Positions 22,648-31,216 of a DNA stretch of 34,649 nt are shown piece after piece. The stretch comes from a virus. The DNA lies in the IMG/VR virus record IMGVR_UViG_3300035121_000028, positions 1 through 34,649 of that record. One strand, given 5' to 3'. Both the position numbers and the translations under genes were made by a program. Every line of letters begins with the position of its first letter. Position 1 is the first letter of the stretch. The notes under the pieces are model-generated. The model was not told the origin of the DNA. It made no database searches and saw only the letters and a program-made list of their open reading frames with translations.

Positions 22648-23334
22648 ATGCCTATAGGATTAAATGAATTATTATCAGGTGGCGGTGCTTATCTAGGACA
22701 AAGTGCAGGTGGTGCTCTAGGAGGGGCATTTGGAGGTCCATTAGGAGCAGGAATAGGAAGATTTCTTGGAGGAGCAGCAGGAGGAGGACTACCTTATTTA
22801 ATGAGTTATTTAGGAGATCAAAGCCAACAAAATGCGCAACAACAATCAGCTCGTGATTATCTGCTTCAGCAGTTGATGCAAAATCCAAATGCTGGAGGCT
22901 TTGAAGGTATACAAAATGATGCAATGAGAAGATACAGAGAAGAAATTGTTCCACAACTATCTGAACGATTTGCAGGAGCTGGAGCATTAAATTCAAGTGG
23001 ATTTAGACAAGCTTTAGCATCTTCTGGTCAAGAATTAGCATCTAGATTAGCTGCGTTAAGAGATCAAAGCATGCTTCAAAGAGAACAATTGAATCAAAAT
23101 AGACTTGGAAATCTTGGTAACTTTTTATCAAATCAGCAACAATTACAACAACAAAATTCATTGAGACCTTCATTATCTAATTTGTTAGATATAGGTCAAT
23201 TTGGTTTGAATGCATACACTGGACTCAATAGAATGAACCAAGGTAATAGAGATGTATCTTATGGTAGTGCAATCAACAGAGGATCATTCACTCCTAATCC
23301 AACAACAACTGTAAGATTTGGCGCTGCTGTATAG
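22648..23334 (+). CDS. Probable DNA ejection / internal virion protein 2
   Basis: 228 aa, RBS AGAAGGA. Residues 9-50 are an extended glycine-zipper-like segment (GGGAYLGQSAGGALGGAFGG and following), able to insert into membranes. Then Gln-rich helix, and a recognisable motif REEIVPQLSERFAGAGALNS, SGFRQALASSGQELASRLAA, found in small ejection-type proteins that precede a large injection protein. The remainder is Gln/Asn/Leu-rich helix. It is probably carried in the virion and released early in infection. Confidence 0.72.
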   Translation: MPIGLNELLSGGGAYLGQSAGGALGGAFGGPLGAGIGRFLGGAAGGGLPYLMSYLGDQSQQNAQQQSARDYLLQQLMQNPNAGGFEGIQNDAMRRYREEIVPQLSERFAGAGALNSSGFRQALASSGQELASRLAALRDQSMLQREQLNQNRLGNLGNFLSNQQQLQQQNSLRPSLSNLLDIGQFGLNAYTGLNRMNQGNRDVSYGSAINRGSFTPNPTTTVRFGAAV

Positions 23335-23358
23335 TAAATAATAAAACGAGGATTTAAT

Positions 23359-25734
23359 ATGGCAATTCAAATAATACCTCAAAAAAGTAATAAGATAGAA
23401 GGTTTGGGTAATTTATTGAATTCAGGACTATCTGATATATCAGGTAGTCTTTCAACATTATCTGAACGATATGCAAATATGAGGAAGCAAAAAGAACAAC
23501 AAGAACACCAATCTAAGTTAAAAGAACTGGAATATTATCTTTCAGGTCAACAAGAACAACAAAAAAGAGAATATGAAGCTCAGCAAGAGCAAGCTAAACA
23601 AAGAGCTGCTCAAGAACAAGCTCAATCATATTATAATTCTCTTTATGGAAATATGGCCAATGGAGTTCCTCCTGAACAACTTGGCTTAGGGCAACAACAA
23701 TATGCGCAACAACCTATGGGATACACTCCAAATATGCCCCAAGAAAAAAGATCTGAGCATGTTCAAGGTGAGCCTAGCAGAGAAGATTATATTCGTGCTA
23801 TAAGAGCAGCAAATATATCTCCTAAAGAAGGAGAAAAGCTTCTTAAAGATTTTGATAAAAAACAACTTGAACGAGAAAGGTTAGCTGAAACTCAAAGAGG
23901 TCATGATATAGCTGAAGAAGGTCAATATTTAACAAGAACAGCTGAACAAAGAAAATATGTTGGTGAAGAGGCATCAAGAATACTAAAGAATCGTAATAAT
24001 TCAGATAAAAATATAAGGCAATATGAAAAACTTGAACGCTTAGCTAAATCGGGAAAATCAGAGGTAGGATATCAAAATGCATTTGGAAATATGATAGGAA
24101 TTCCTAACTTAGGTACAACTCCTGAATCAGAACAATTTGATAAAATAGCAAGTGCATTGAATTTAGATAAGATGGCAGCAACAACATCATCAGGAAATGC
24201 AAGCGCAGCTCTTTTGAAGGAAATAAATAAGACAAATCCCTCAATTTTTCATTCTCAAGAAGGTAAATTAGCTTTAATTAGAGCTAAAATATTAGAAGAA
24301 AAAGAAAATATGATACTTGGAGATGAATTAATTAAAATTCGTAACAAATCTAAAAGAAAAGAACTTGATAACGATTCAATAGAAGAAGCTTATGATGCAG
24401 CAAAGCCAGAAATAGAAAAACTTCATGAAGAATACTATAAACAACTTATTGATCTAGCAGAAAAAAATGGTATTAAAACAGAAAAACAATATTATGAACC
24501 TAAAGAAGGACAACAAGAATCTATTTCTGGTCAATTGGCTCGAAATTTGACTTCAGCAGGAACTAATGTCGCTTCAGGTATTGCCGGCGTTCCAAGTTCA
24601 ATTCTTGAAACAGCAAGAGGAATTTCTTCGCTTGGAGATAAGGCTGGTGAAGCACTCAATGAATACTTAAATCCAAATCTTAAAAAAGAATACGCTGCTC
24701 TAGGTTTAGGAGAACAAGGAAATAAGAATCCTATAACTGAAGGATTAGAGAAAGTAAGTTCAGTTGTCCCAGGATCTGAAAGACTAAAAAAAGAAGCAGG
24801 TAAAGCTCTTCCTGAAGGCTATTTAGAGCCAAGGAATTCGTTTGAGAAAGCAGCATATGAAACAGCAGAGGATATTGGAGCAGCATTACCAAGCTTGATA
24901 GTTAATCCAGTTGGTGGAGCTAAAGAATTTGCTAAGAAGTTAGCTAAAAGTAATATTCCTTCAAATGTAGCTAAGTTTTTGGCAAGAAGTTTTGGTGCTG
25001 GAGAAGGAACTCAAGATGCAGTTAAGGCAGCAACTATGCTAATGACTTCTTTAGATTTAGGAGATTCTATTTTTAAGAAATCAGGAAAAGATATTGAAAG
25101 ATTGAAGGGAAATCTACCTAAATCAAAAATGGCTGCTCCAGCAGTTGAAAAAGCAGCTGAAAATCTTGAAAATTGGGCAACTACTGGAGATAAAAAATTA
25201 CCTTCTAAAAAGGCGGCAATGGATTATCTCGAATCATTTAAAGAATCATTTGGTGGCGGAAGAGTAGATCCTGAGGAATTATTAAGATTAAATCAAGGAC
25301 TAAGCGATAGAATAAGTACTGAATATCTATCAAATAAAAGATCATCAGCTCTTCCTCATTTATATAAACTTAAAGATGCATTATCAGAGCAATTAGAAAA
25401 ATGGGCTCCAGGATTAAAAGAGGCAAATGCAGTATATAGTCAGGGGAAAAAAGCTCAAGAAGCTAATGATTTCTTAGTTGATACATTAACAAGCAAGTAT
25501 GGTAAGAAGTTTCAGGAAGCATGGCTGAATCCAAAAGCATGGTATAAGCTTGGTAAAACTTATGGCGCATCAATACCTATAATGAAAATGGCTAACCAGT
25601 TAGAGGGTATATCTTCAAGTCCTGCATATAGAAAAGCATGGCTTGGAATGATGATGTCTGCAGTAGAAAGAAATGCTTCAGGTGTTACTAAGAACTTTGA
25701 AAGAATACTAAAAGAAGAGCCAAAAAGTAAATAA
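23359..25734 (+). CDS. Large ejection / internal virion protein
   Basis: 791 aa, longest gene in the window; RBS ACGAGGA. Residues 40-100 are a Gln/Glu/Ala-rich coiled coil, followed by a Pro/Gln-rich linker. A middle part (about 180-385) is charged helix. Residues 390-560 have Gly/Ala/Ser-rich segments (AGTNVASGIAGVPSSILETA) possibly membrane-active. The rest (560-791) is helical with LKDALSEQLEKWAPGLKEAN. No lysozyme, transglycosylase or protease motif was seen, unlike T7 gp16. The place after two smaller ejection proteins resembles the P22 gp16 position. Confidence 0.75.
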   Translation: MAIQIIPQKSNKIEGLGNLLNSGLSDISGSLSTLSERYANMRKQKEQQEHQSKLKELEYYLSGQQEQQKREYEAQQEQAKQRAAQEQAQSYYNSLYGNMANGVPPEQLGLGQQQYAQQPMGYTPNMPQEKRSEHVQGEPSREDYIRAIRAANISPKEGEKLLKDFDKKQLERERLAETQRGHDIAEEGQYLTRTAEQRKYVGEEASRILKNRNNSDKNIRQYEKLERLAKSGKSEVGYQNAFGNMIGIPNLGTTPESEQFDKIASALNLDKMAATTSSGNASAALLKEINKTNPSIFHSQEGKLALIRAKILEEKENMILGDELIKIRNKSKRKELDNDSIEEAYDAAKPEIEKLHEEYYKQLIDLAEKNGIKTEKQYYEPKEGQQESISGQLARNLTSAGTNVASGIAGVPSSILETARGISSLGDKAGEALNEYLNPNLKKEYAALGLGEQGNKNPITEGLEKVSSVVPGSERLKKEAGKALPEGYLEPRNSFEKAAYETAEDIGAALPSLIVNPVGGAKEFAKKLAKSNIPSNVAKFLARSFGAGEGTQDAVKAATMLMTSLDLGDSIFKKSGKDIERLKGNLPKSKMAAPAVEKAAENLENWATTGDKKLPSKKAAMDYLESFKESFGGGRVDPEELLRLNQGLSDRISTEYLSNKRSSALPHLYKLKDALSEQLEKWAPGLKEANAVYSQGKKAQEANDFLVDTLTSKYGKKFQEAWLNPKAWYKLGKTYGASIPIMKMANQLEGISSSPAYRKAWLGMMMSAVERNASGVTKNFERILKEEPKSK

Positions 25735-25755
25735 CTATTATATTGAGAGGCTTAT

Positions 25756-25905
25756 TCAAAATTTATCCATATCTCCATCACGAATAAGCTTCTCAAGTAT
25801 AGCTCGTATAACCCAGGTAGTTATATTTAATGCTCTTCTTCTACACACAGTTCTTAAAAGGTTATGAATGCCCATTGGAATATCAATAGATAAGCGTCTT
25901 TTCAT
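25756..25905 (-). CDS. Ribbon-helix-helix DNA-binding protein, antisense in the late block
   Basis: 49 aa. The chosen start is ATG 25905 because AAAAGG lies six bases upstream; the upstream in-frame ATGs at 25941 and 25935 have no RBS. MKRRLSIDIPMGIHNLLRTV is the beta strand (residues 2-8) and helix A of an Arc/MetJ/CopG-type fold; CRRRALNITTWVIRAILEKL gives the turn and helix B. Arg3/Arg4 and the strand residues would contact DNA. It is transcribed leftward between the ejection genes and the fibre array. Two TTCAT/ATGAA dyads lie at and upstream of its start, so it probably represses itself and perhaps the rightward fibre promoter. Confidence 0.85.
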   Translation of the reverse strand: MKRRLSIDIPMGIHNLLRTVCRRRALNITTWVIRAILEKLIRDGDMDKF

Positions 25906-25946
25906 ATGAACCTTTTCAGTTTGAATTGTATTCATGTACATATGAA
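25901..25946. promoter_or_regulatory. Paired dyads, candidate operator of the RHH protein
   Basis: TTCATATGAA (25901-25910) is a perfect 10-bp palindrome covering the RHH start codon. TTCAT (25931-25935) and ATGAA (25942-25946) form a second dyad with six bases between. Centres are 33 bases apart, about three helical turns, an arrangement suited to cooperative binding of RHH dimers. Confidence 0.5.
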
Positions 25947-25956
25947 TAAGAATAAG

Positions 25957-25986
25957 TTGATATTATTAGATTTGCAAGCATATACT
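25957..25986 (+). promoter_or_regulatory. Candidate promoter for the tail-fibre array
   Basis: TTGATA (25957-25962) and TATACT (25981-25986) lie 18 bases apart, 31 bases before the ATG at 26018. On the opposite strand TTGCAA (25977-25972) with TATTCT 17 bases on could serve the RHH gene, so the two promoters would overlap. Confidence 0.5.
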
Positions 25987-26017
25987 AAAAATAAAGAATT
26001 TTACTTAAAGGGTAAAA

Positions 26018-27175
26018 ATGTCAAATAATAATGCATATAGTATAGGGCAGCCGCTTAGGGGTACATTTCCCTTTCCGATTGTTTTAAAGTACGATCCATC
26101 TCCATCAAATAATACATTTCAAATTGGCCAGGTATGGGTAAATAAAGTAACCAATGTTGCTTTTATGATGACTTCTCTTTCGAATGTTTCTGGAGCAACT
26201 TGGACTCAAATTACAACAAATGGTGACGCTACTTTTGATAATATTATTGTTAATGGACTAGCAGATTTAAATAATGTTGATATTGTTGGAGAAGAACATA
26301 TTCTTGGATCTGGATTGTTAACAGTAGATTCAGAATCAAATTTCAATGATAATGTTACTATAGCATCACCAGCTACATTATCTGCTACTGGTCCGGTTTC
26401 GTTGAATACTGGTGCAAATAACATAGAAATAAAAAATACTCATGAAGTGGCAGATTCAATAACTTTACAATCATCAGGACAGATAGTTATTGAATCAAAT
26501 TCAAACAATAATTCGTATCCTTCTATATATATAATAGAAAATGCAGGATCTAATGGAAAAGTATTGATTCAGACTGGTCAAGGAGATTCAGTATCTTCAC
26601 TTGTTATACAATCAGTAGTAGGTGGGATCCTATTGGATTCAAAAAAGGTGACTACTATAAATTCTAAGGGTGGGATTGCGCTTACTTCAACTCTTAATAC
26701 AAGTAGCTCGATAAATATTATTGCTAATGCCGGTACTACTGAGAATATAAATATAATTAGCTCTCAGGGAACAGATCAGGAATCAATTAGTTTATCTTCA
26801 GTTGCAGGTGGAATTAGTCTATCAGGAGCTTTAGGTGTTTCGGTTAAATCAAAACTATATACACCAACTGCTGCGACTGCAACAGCAAATGTAACAACTT
26901 TAATTGGATCTATTCAATTTACTGGATTTACAACAGCATCTACTCTATATCAGTTATTTACTATTAATCTTACAGGAGTAACTGCTACATCTTGTATATT
27001 TGTAACAGTGGCTAATACAACGGCAGAAGCTGAAAGTGCATATATGACTAGTGTTCAAGTTAAACCACAAGCAAATCTATTTACCGTATTAACACAGAAT
27101 GTTGGAGGACAGGCTTTAGATGCTGGATCTATTGTTTTTGTAAATTATTGGGTAACAGACTTATTACCATCATAA
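26018..27175 (+). CDS. Tail fibre / adhesin protein 1
   Basis: 385 aa, RBS AAAGGG. It begins with a virion-attachment-type module, NNAYSIGQPLRG then FPIVLKYDPSPS, shared with the next gene. The middle (about 75-275) is a repetitive Ser/Thr/Asn/Ile-rich region with roughly 18-25-residue rungs (for example NIEIKNTHEVADSITLQSSG), compatible with a triple beta-helix or beta-solenoid. The C-terminal about 100 residues start YTPTAATATANVTTLIGSIQ, FTGFTTAS and end FVNYWVTDLLPS, again shared with the next gene. Expected role: receptor binding. It has no obvious enzyme residues. Confidence 0.8.
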   Translation: MSNNNAYSIGQPLRGTFPFPIVLKYDPSPSNNTFQIGQVWVNKVTNVAFMMTSLSNVSGATWTQITTNGDATFDNIIVNGLADLNNVDIVGEEHILGSGLLTVDSESNFNDNVTIASPATLSATGPVSLNTGANNIEIKNTHEVADSITLQSSGQIVIESNSNNNSYPSIYIIENAGSNGKVLIQTGQGDSVSSLVIQSVVGGILLDSKKVTTINSKGGIALTSTLNTSSSINIIANAGTTENINIISSQGTDQESISLSSVAGGISLSGALGVSVKSKLYTPTAATATANVTTLIGSIQFTGFTTASTLYQLFTINLTGVTATSCIFVTVANTTAEAESAYMTSVQVKPQANLFTVLTQNVGGQALDAGSIVFVNYWVTDLLPS

Positions 27176-27212
27176 TGAATTTAATTATAACTTTTTAACT
27201 AATAGGATAAAT

Positions 27213-28274
27213 ATGGCACAAAATAGAGCGTATAGTATAGGACAACCACTAACAAATGTATTTCCATCGCCAATTGTAACTAATATAAATCCATCAGCTT
27301 CTAAAAAAGCAGAAGTTGGTCAAATATGGATCAATACTGGTACAGGTAATGCATGGATTCTAGCAGGTATTACCGCAGCTGCTGGAGCAAACTGGGTACA
27401 ATTAGTAGCTGGTGGGGGATTAATAGTTGGTAACTTAACAGTTACAGGTAACTTACAAGTAGATGGTACATCAAACTTTGATGGTGCTGTTACAACTGCT
27501 GCAGCTCTTACTGTAGGTACAGATCTTACGGTAACTGGTAATATTGACGCACAAACAGACGTTACCGTTGTAGGTACTCTTGGCGTTACTGGAGTATCTA
27601 CATTTGATGCGGCTATAGTAGCTAATAATAACGTTGGAGTTGGTGGAGATTTAACAGTAACTGGTGAATCAACATTCAATGATAATGTTACATTCGCTGC
27701 AGCAGCTAATGTTAATATCAATGGTACATTTAATTTAGATAATGGTGCGCATGATGTATCGATTCTTACTGACAATACAATAACTATTGATTCATCTGAC
27801 AATAACGCAGGTGCTATATCACTTACTGCTTCATCAGGTGGAACAGCTGCTAAAATTCTTCTCGAAAATGATAATGGAACATCTGTAGATTCAATAGCAT
27901 TAAATTCTCCTGCAGGTGGAATATTGTTAAGAGGCGCAGCAGGTGTGACAGTTACAACAGCTTTAGCAGGCCCTACAGCTTCTCCAACAGCAAACGTTGC
28001 AGTAGTAGCTTCAGTAGGACAAGCAGTATTCACTGGATTTACAACAGCAGCTGCTGCTTCACAAGTCTTTACTCTTGATAATGGAAATATATTAGCAAAC
28101 TCTGCTGCATTAATAACAGTAACTAATGACGGTGCAAATGACGCTCAAATGACTATTACTCGTGTTAAAGCGTCAACAGGCCATATAGAAATAACTGTAA
28201 AAAATAATGGTGCAGCAGCTCTTAACGGAAACGTGTATATTAATTATTGGATAACTGATTTAGATCCAGCTTAA
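27213..28274 (+). CDS. Tail fibre / adhesin protein 2
   Basis: 353 aa, paralog of the previous gene. N-terminal module NRAYSIGQPLTN then FPSPIVTNINPSAS, followed by VGQIWINTGTGNAWILAG. The middle is beta-repeat with GNLTVTGNLQVDGTSNFDGA-type rungs (VTVTGNI, LTVTGES, each with a T-V-TG signature), typical of fibre stalks. The C-terminus, GPTASPTANVAVVASVGQAV then FTGFTTAA and ending YINYWITDLDPA, is homologous to the tip of fibre 1. The pair probably arose by duplication, with divergence in stalk length and sequence. Confidence 0.82.
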   Translation: MAQNRAYSIGQPLTNVFPSPIVTNINPSASKKAEVGQIWINTGTGNAWILAGITAAAGANWVQLVAGGGLIVGNLTVTGNLQVDGTSNFDGAVTTAAALTVGTDLTVTGNIDAQTDVTVVGTLGVTGVSTFDAAIVANNNVGVGGDLTVTGESTFNDNVTFAAAANVNINGTFNLDNGAHDVSILTDNTITIDSSDNNAGAISLTASSGGTAAKILLENDNGTSVDSIALNSPAGGILLRGAAGVTVTTALAGPTASPTANVAVVASVGQAVFTGFTTAAAASQVFTLDNGNILANSAALITVTNDGANDAQMTITRVKASTGHIEITVKNNGAAALNGNVYINYWITDLDPA

Positions 28275-28287
28275 TTGAAAATTGATA

Positions 28288-28310
28288 TCCCCATGAAATA
28301 AACATGGGGA
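28288..28310 (+). other. Intercistronic hairpin in the fibre array
   Basis: TCCCCATG (28288-28295), loop AAATAAA, CATGGGGA (28303-28310). Perfect 8-bp stem without T-tract, followed by ATTAACCC and the RBS region of the 65-aa gene. Confidence 0.65.
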
Positions 28311-28338
28311 TTAACCCAAAAAAGACGAAAGAATTAAA

Positions 28339-28536
28339 ATGAATGCTTTTTTTAGAAATGCTTCAGTAAACTTTGAAATATTAAAAGATCAAAACGTATA
28401 TCTATTATCTATTCCCGTAGGTGCACCCTATGAAGAAGTAGATTTAGTTATACAAGAATTCAAAGATCATATGTTAGCTATGAAATTAGACTCAGACAAA
28501 CGAGAATCTGAAAAGGATAGTGGAGTAGCTGAGTAA
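28339..28536 (+). CDS. Small virion-region protein, 65 aa
   Basis: Starts MNAFFRNASVNFEILKDQNV, YLLSIPVGAPYEEVDLVIQE, then a charged helix ending KDSGVAE. A purine stretch (GACGAAAGAA) precedes the start. Small proteins with an IPVGAPYEE-like motif commonly lie among fibre genes in related phages in my recollection; role unknown, possibly assembly chaperone. Confidence 0.72.
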   Translation: MNAFFRNASVNFEILKDQNVYLLSIPVGAPYEEVDLVIQEFKDHMLAMKLDSDKRESEKDSGVAE

Positions 28537-28562
28537 TATTATCTTTCAATACAGGAGAAATT

Positions 28563-28946
28563 ATGGCATATGGTAAACGTCTTTTAGCAGAGACAATACG
28601 TTTAAAAGATTTTGGTGATATTGCTGCTACATATAGTCCAATAGGTTTAAATTCAACTCCTCCAGTATTAGGAGCTCCATTAGAATTTCCAGCGAGATTA
28701 TTATTAATACAAAATTATACAGATGTTCCATTGATGTTCTCATTAAATGGTTTAGCTGGTGCAACAACTGTTGATCAATTTCCATTATTAGCAGAAGGAT
28801 ATATTTTGATCGATGTTATGGCGAATACAGCAAACCCTGAAGGACTTTTTATTGCTGAAGGTACTACTATTAGTGTTAGAAGCATGGGAGCTGCTCCTGC
28901 AAGTGGTTCAGTATATGTATCTGTATTCTACGCTAAAGGAGATTAG
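28563..28946 (+). CDS. Small beta-rich virion protein, 127 aa
   Basis: RBS CAGGAG. The protein is nearly all beta: LLLIQNYTDVPLMFSLNGLA, then FPLLAEGYILIDVMANTANP, FIAEGTTISVRSMGAAPASG and SVYVSVFYAKGD at the end. This pattern is a compact jelly-roll-like protein I have seen beside tail fibre genes of diverse phages. It may be a fibre joint or a decoration of the tail. Two bases separate it from the next gene. Confidence 0.78.
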   Translation: MAYGKRLLAETIRLKDFGDIAATYSPIGLNSTPPVLGAPLEFPARLLLIQNYTDVPLMFSLNGLAGATTVDQFPLLAEGYILIDVMANTANPEGLFIAEGTTISVRSMGAAPASGSVYVSVFYAKGD

Positions 28947-28948
28947 TT

Positions 28949-29479
28949 ATGTCTCAAATAGGAACAATTACTCGGAGTGGTGGCGGTGGTGGAGAAGTAT
29001 TTACATTAACTGGTACTACTGGCGGTGGTCCAGTAGCTCCTGATGGACTGGGTAATATTACTCTTCAAGCAGGTGCTGGACTTACAATCACGGGTGAACC
29101 ATTGTTTAATAGGCTTGTTTTTGTTAATACAGAAGCAAGCTCATCATTGACATGGGTTGTGGATGCAGGAGCTGGGCCAATTAATCTTGTTGCAGGTATA
29201 GGTCATTTTGCTAATAATGCTGGAACTATATCTTACAATTTACCTGCAGTTGCATCAGTTGGTGATATATTTGCTATTGCTGCAATGAATAATAATAATT
29301 CATGGGAAATACTTCAAGCAGCTGGTCAATCTATTAAATATGGTAATTTAACTACTACGGCTGGAGTTGCTGGTGGAATATCATCAAGTAGAACAGGTGA
29401 TATAGTTACATTTGTATGTAATGTTGCGGATACTGGATTTTTTGTTATTAGTTCCATAGGTAACCTAACGGTAGTTTAG
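28949..29479 (+). CDS. Short tail fibre with shared C-terminal tip
   Basis: 176 aa; overlaps almost with its neighbour (GGAG region TAAAGGAGATTAGTT precedes the start). N-terminal 60 residues contain a Gly-rich TRSGGGGGEVFTLTGTTGGG and PDGLGNITLQAGAGLTITGE. From about 68, SLTWVVDAGAGPINLVAGIG, YNLPAVASVGDIFAIAAM, SWEILQAAGQSIKYG and the end FFVISSIGNLTVV make a beta domain found again at the C-terminus of the next gene. So it is a minimal fibre: short stalk plus tip. Confidence 0.8.
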   Translation: MSQIGTITRSGGGGGEVFTLTGTTGGGPVAPDGLGNITLQAGAGLTITGEPLFNRLVFVNTEASSSLTWVVDAGAGPINLVAGIGHFANNAGTISYNLPAVASVGDIFAIAAMNNNNSWEILQAAGQSIKYGNLTTTAGVAGGISSSRTGDIVTFVCNVADTGFFVISSIGNLTVV

Positions 29480-29491
29480 AAAGGAATATAT

Positions 29492-30640
29492 ATGGCAACA
29501 CAAAATAGTAATAATAATGATGTAAACGTTACAAGCTTATTTCCAATAAATATTACCACTGTAGATGATATTTCTTTAGCAAGCAGCAATCAAATAACTA
29601 TAGCAGGTACTAATGGAACAGAGGTTCAAGATGATACATTAGTAAGTTTAGATTCTTCTGGGCAGATTCATTTAACCTCTGCAGGAACGACAAATATCGT
29701 CTCTAACTACAATGGAGTAGCTGCAATAGGTATAGGTGCCAATGGAAGCGATCCATCAACTACACTTCAAATTGGGTGTGCTAGTGGGACCGGAGACGAA
29801 GCGGTATTAGTATATGCAGAAGGCGGCGGTATAACTCATCAAGCAGCTTCAAATATTAATCTGACATCTGGAAATAATACAATAATAACTGCAACAGGCA
29901 ATTTTGATGCAACATCTAGTGGTACCGCAACTATTATATCCAATGATAGCGTAGTAGCTGCCGTAGCTATAGCAGCAAATGGTTCTGGAGCAGGTACCAC
30001 TATGCAAATTGGATGTGCTCTTGGTACTGGAGATGAAGCAGTATTGGTATATGCAGAAGGCGGCGGTATAACATTAGAGGCTGCTTCCGGAGTGCATCTT
30101 AATTATGGAACTGATTCTGTGCAAATAGGGAATGGCGCGCAAACATTTGAAGTGTTAGCTGGTGATGTGAATCCAGACGGTGCAGTTTCTGCCTTACAGG
30201 GATCATTGTTTGTTGATGTAACAGGTACTGGTAATGATACGTTATATGTTAATACCAACGGTAGCACTGCATGGACTGCATTAGGTTCAGGAGGCGGTGG
30301 TGGTGGCTTTACTTGGAATTTAGTTACTACAGCAGGACCAATTACATTAGCTCCAAATAATGGATATTTCTGTGCATTTGCAGGGTTAATTACCTTTGTA
30401 TTGCCAACTACCTGTTCTTTTGGAGATAGATTTGCAATATATAATATTCAAGCTTCAAGCAACTGGACTCTAACTCAGAATGCTCTGCAATATATTAGAT
30501 TTGTTGGAACAGCTACAACAGTTGGTACAGGCGGAAGCATAACAGGTAATACAACAGGTGACGGTATTGATTTTACTTGTATGGCATCTAACTTTTTCTT
30601 TATAGTAACTTCAGCTGCAGGGAACCCAACAATAGTTTAA
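29492..30640 (+). CDS. Long tail fibre with internal 79-residue duplication and shared tip
   Basis: 382 aa; RBS AAAGGAATA. A tandem repeat of 79 codons lies at about residues 62-217: both copies contain the segment IGCA-x-GTGDEAVLVYAEGGGIT. Residues 255-270 are a poly-Gly hinge (GSGGGGGGF), followed by the C-terminal tip WNLVTTAGPITLAPNNGYFC, FVLPTTCSFGDRFAIYNI, NWTLTQNALQYIRFVG and FFIVTSAAGNPTIV, homologous to the tip of the preceding short fibre. The duplication length suggests extension of a beta-solenoid stalk. Probable receptor-binding protein. Confidence 0.82.
   Translation: MATQNSNNNDVNVTSLFPINITTVDDISLASSNQITIAGTNGTEVQDDTLVSLDSSGQIHLTSAGTTNIVSNYNGVAAIGIGANGSDPSTTLQIGCASGTGDEAVLVYAEGGGITHQAASNINLTSGNNTIITATGNFDATSSGTATIISNDSVVAAVAIAANGSGAGTTMQIGCALGTGDEAVLVYAEGGGITLEAASGVHLNYGTDSVQIGNGAQTFEVLAGDVNPDGAVSALQGSLFVDVTGTGNDTLYVNTNGSTAWTALGSGGGGGGFTWNLVTTAGPITLAPNNGYFCAFAGLITFVLPTTCSFGDRFAIYNIQASSNWTLTQNALQYIRFVGTATTVGTGGSITGNTTGDGIDFTCMASNFFFIVTSAAGNPTIV
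29810..30072 (+). repeat. Direct DNA repeat marking the fibre duplication
   Basis: A 26-base identical stretch occurs at 29810-29835 and 30047-30072, 237 bases (79 codons) apart, inside longer diverged repeats. High identity at the DNA level implies a recent duplication or a recombination hotspot. Confidence 0.85.
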
Positions 30641-30655
30641 AAGAAGGGAGTAGTA

Positions 30656-31216
30656 ATGAACGAAGGAGCAAAGCAAGCGGTTAATTACATATTAATACCA
30701 ATAATTATGGCATTAGTAGCAGTCTGTTATCGTGGAGTTAGTCGATTTAATAGAAGAATAGATATAGTTCATCAAATGGAAAGAGCGATTGATACATCAA
30801 GAGACATCAATCCAGACTTTCCAGAAGAAGATATTCAATCTAAAGCGATACAGATTATCAATAGTAATATAATTATAGACAATCACTCAGTTGGATTTGA
30901 TTATTCTGATGATCCAATTCCACCAGACAGAGAAGATTTTAAGGAAATAGGAGAGATTCCAAAATTTCCTCAAAGATCTCCAGATGACATGGAAAAATGG
31001 GATATAAAAGAAGAAATACCACAAGATAAGCAAATGGTACGATTCATGGATTCACCAGCTCCTATAATAGATATATCTGTTTGGGATCCAACTTACTCAG
31101 AAGAATCATCATTTTCATCACAGTTTTTGTCAAAAGAAGATCAAGCAATTAGTGAAACGATTTCATCCTTTTTTGAAGGAGAATTTATAAATGGCAACAC
31201 AGAATATAATAAATAA
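30656..31216 (+). CDS. Membrane-anchored protein within the fibre array, 186 aa
   Basis: RBS AGAAGGGAG. Residues 9-26 (VNYILIPIIMALVAVCYR) are one membrane span, followed by a basic segment and then a long acidic Pro/Asp/Glu/Ser-rich tail with no clear fold (EDFKEIGEIPKFPQRSPDDM). The fibre gene downstream overlaps by 26 bases. A membrane protein between virion fibres is unexpected; holin, spanin-like or membrane-recruitment functions are possible, but no motif decides it. The Asp/Pro-rich tail is unlike a fibre. Confidence 0.75.
   Translation: MNEGAKQAVNYILIPIIMALVAVCYRGVSRFNRRIDIVHQMERAIDTSRDINPDFPEEDIQSKAIQIINSNIIIDNHSVGFDYSDDPIPPDREDFKEIGEIPKFPQRSPDDMEKWDIKEEIPQDKQMVRFMDSPAPIIDISVWDPTYSEESSFSSQFLSKEDQAISETISSFFEGEFINGNTEYNK

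Noticed and set aside
27320-28033. 237-codon minus-strand frame opposite fibre 2
   Set aside because: Ala/Pro/Val/Thr-rich reading of the repetitive fibre stalk in reverse; no RBS and no independent signals.
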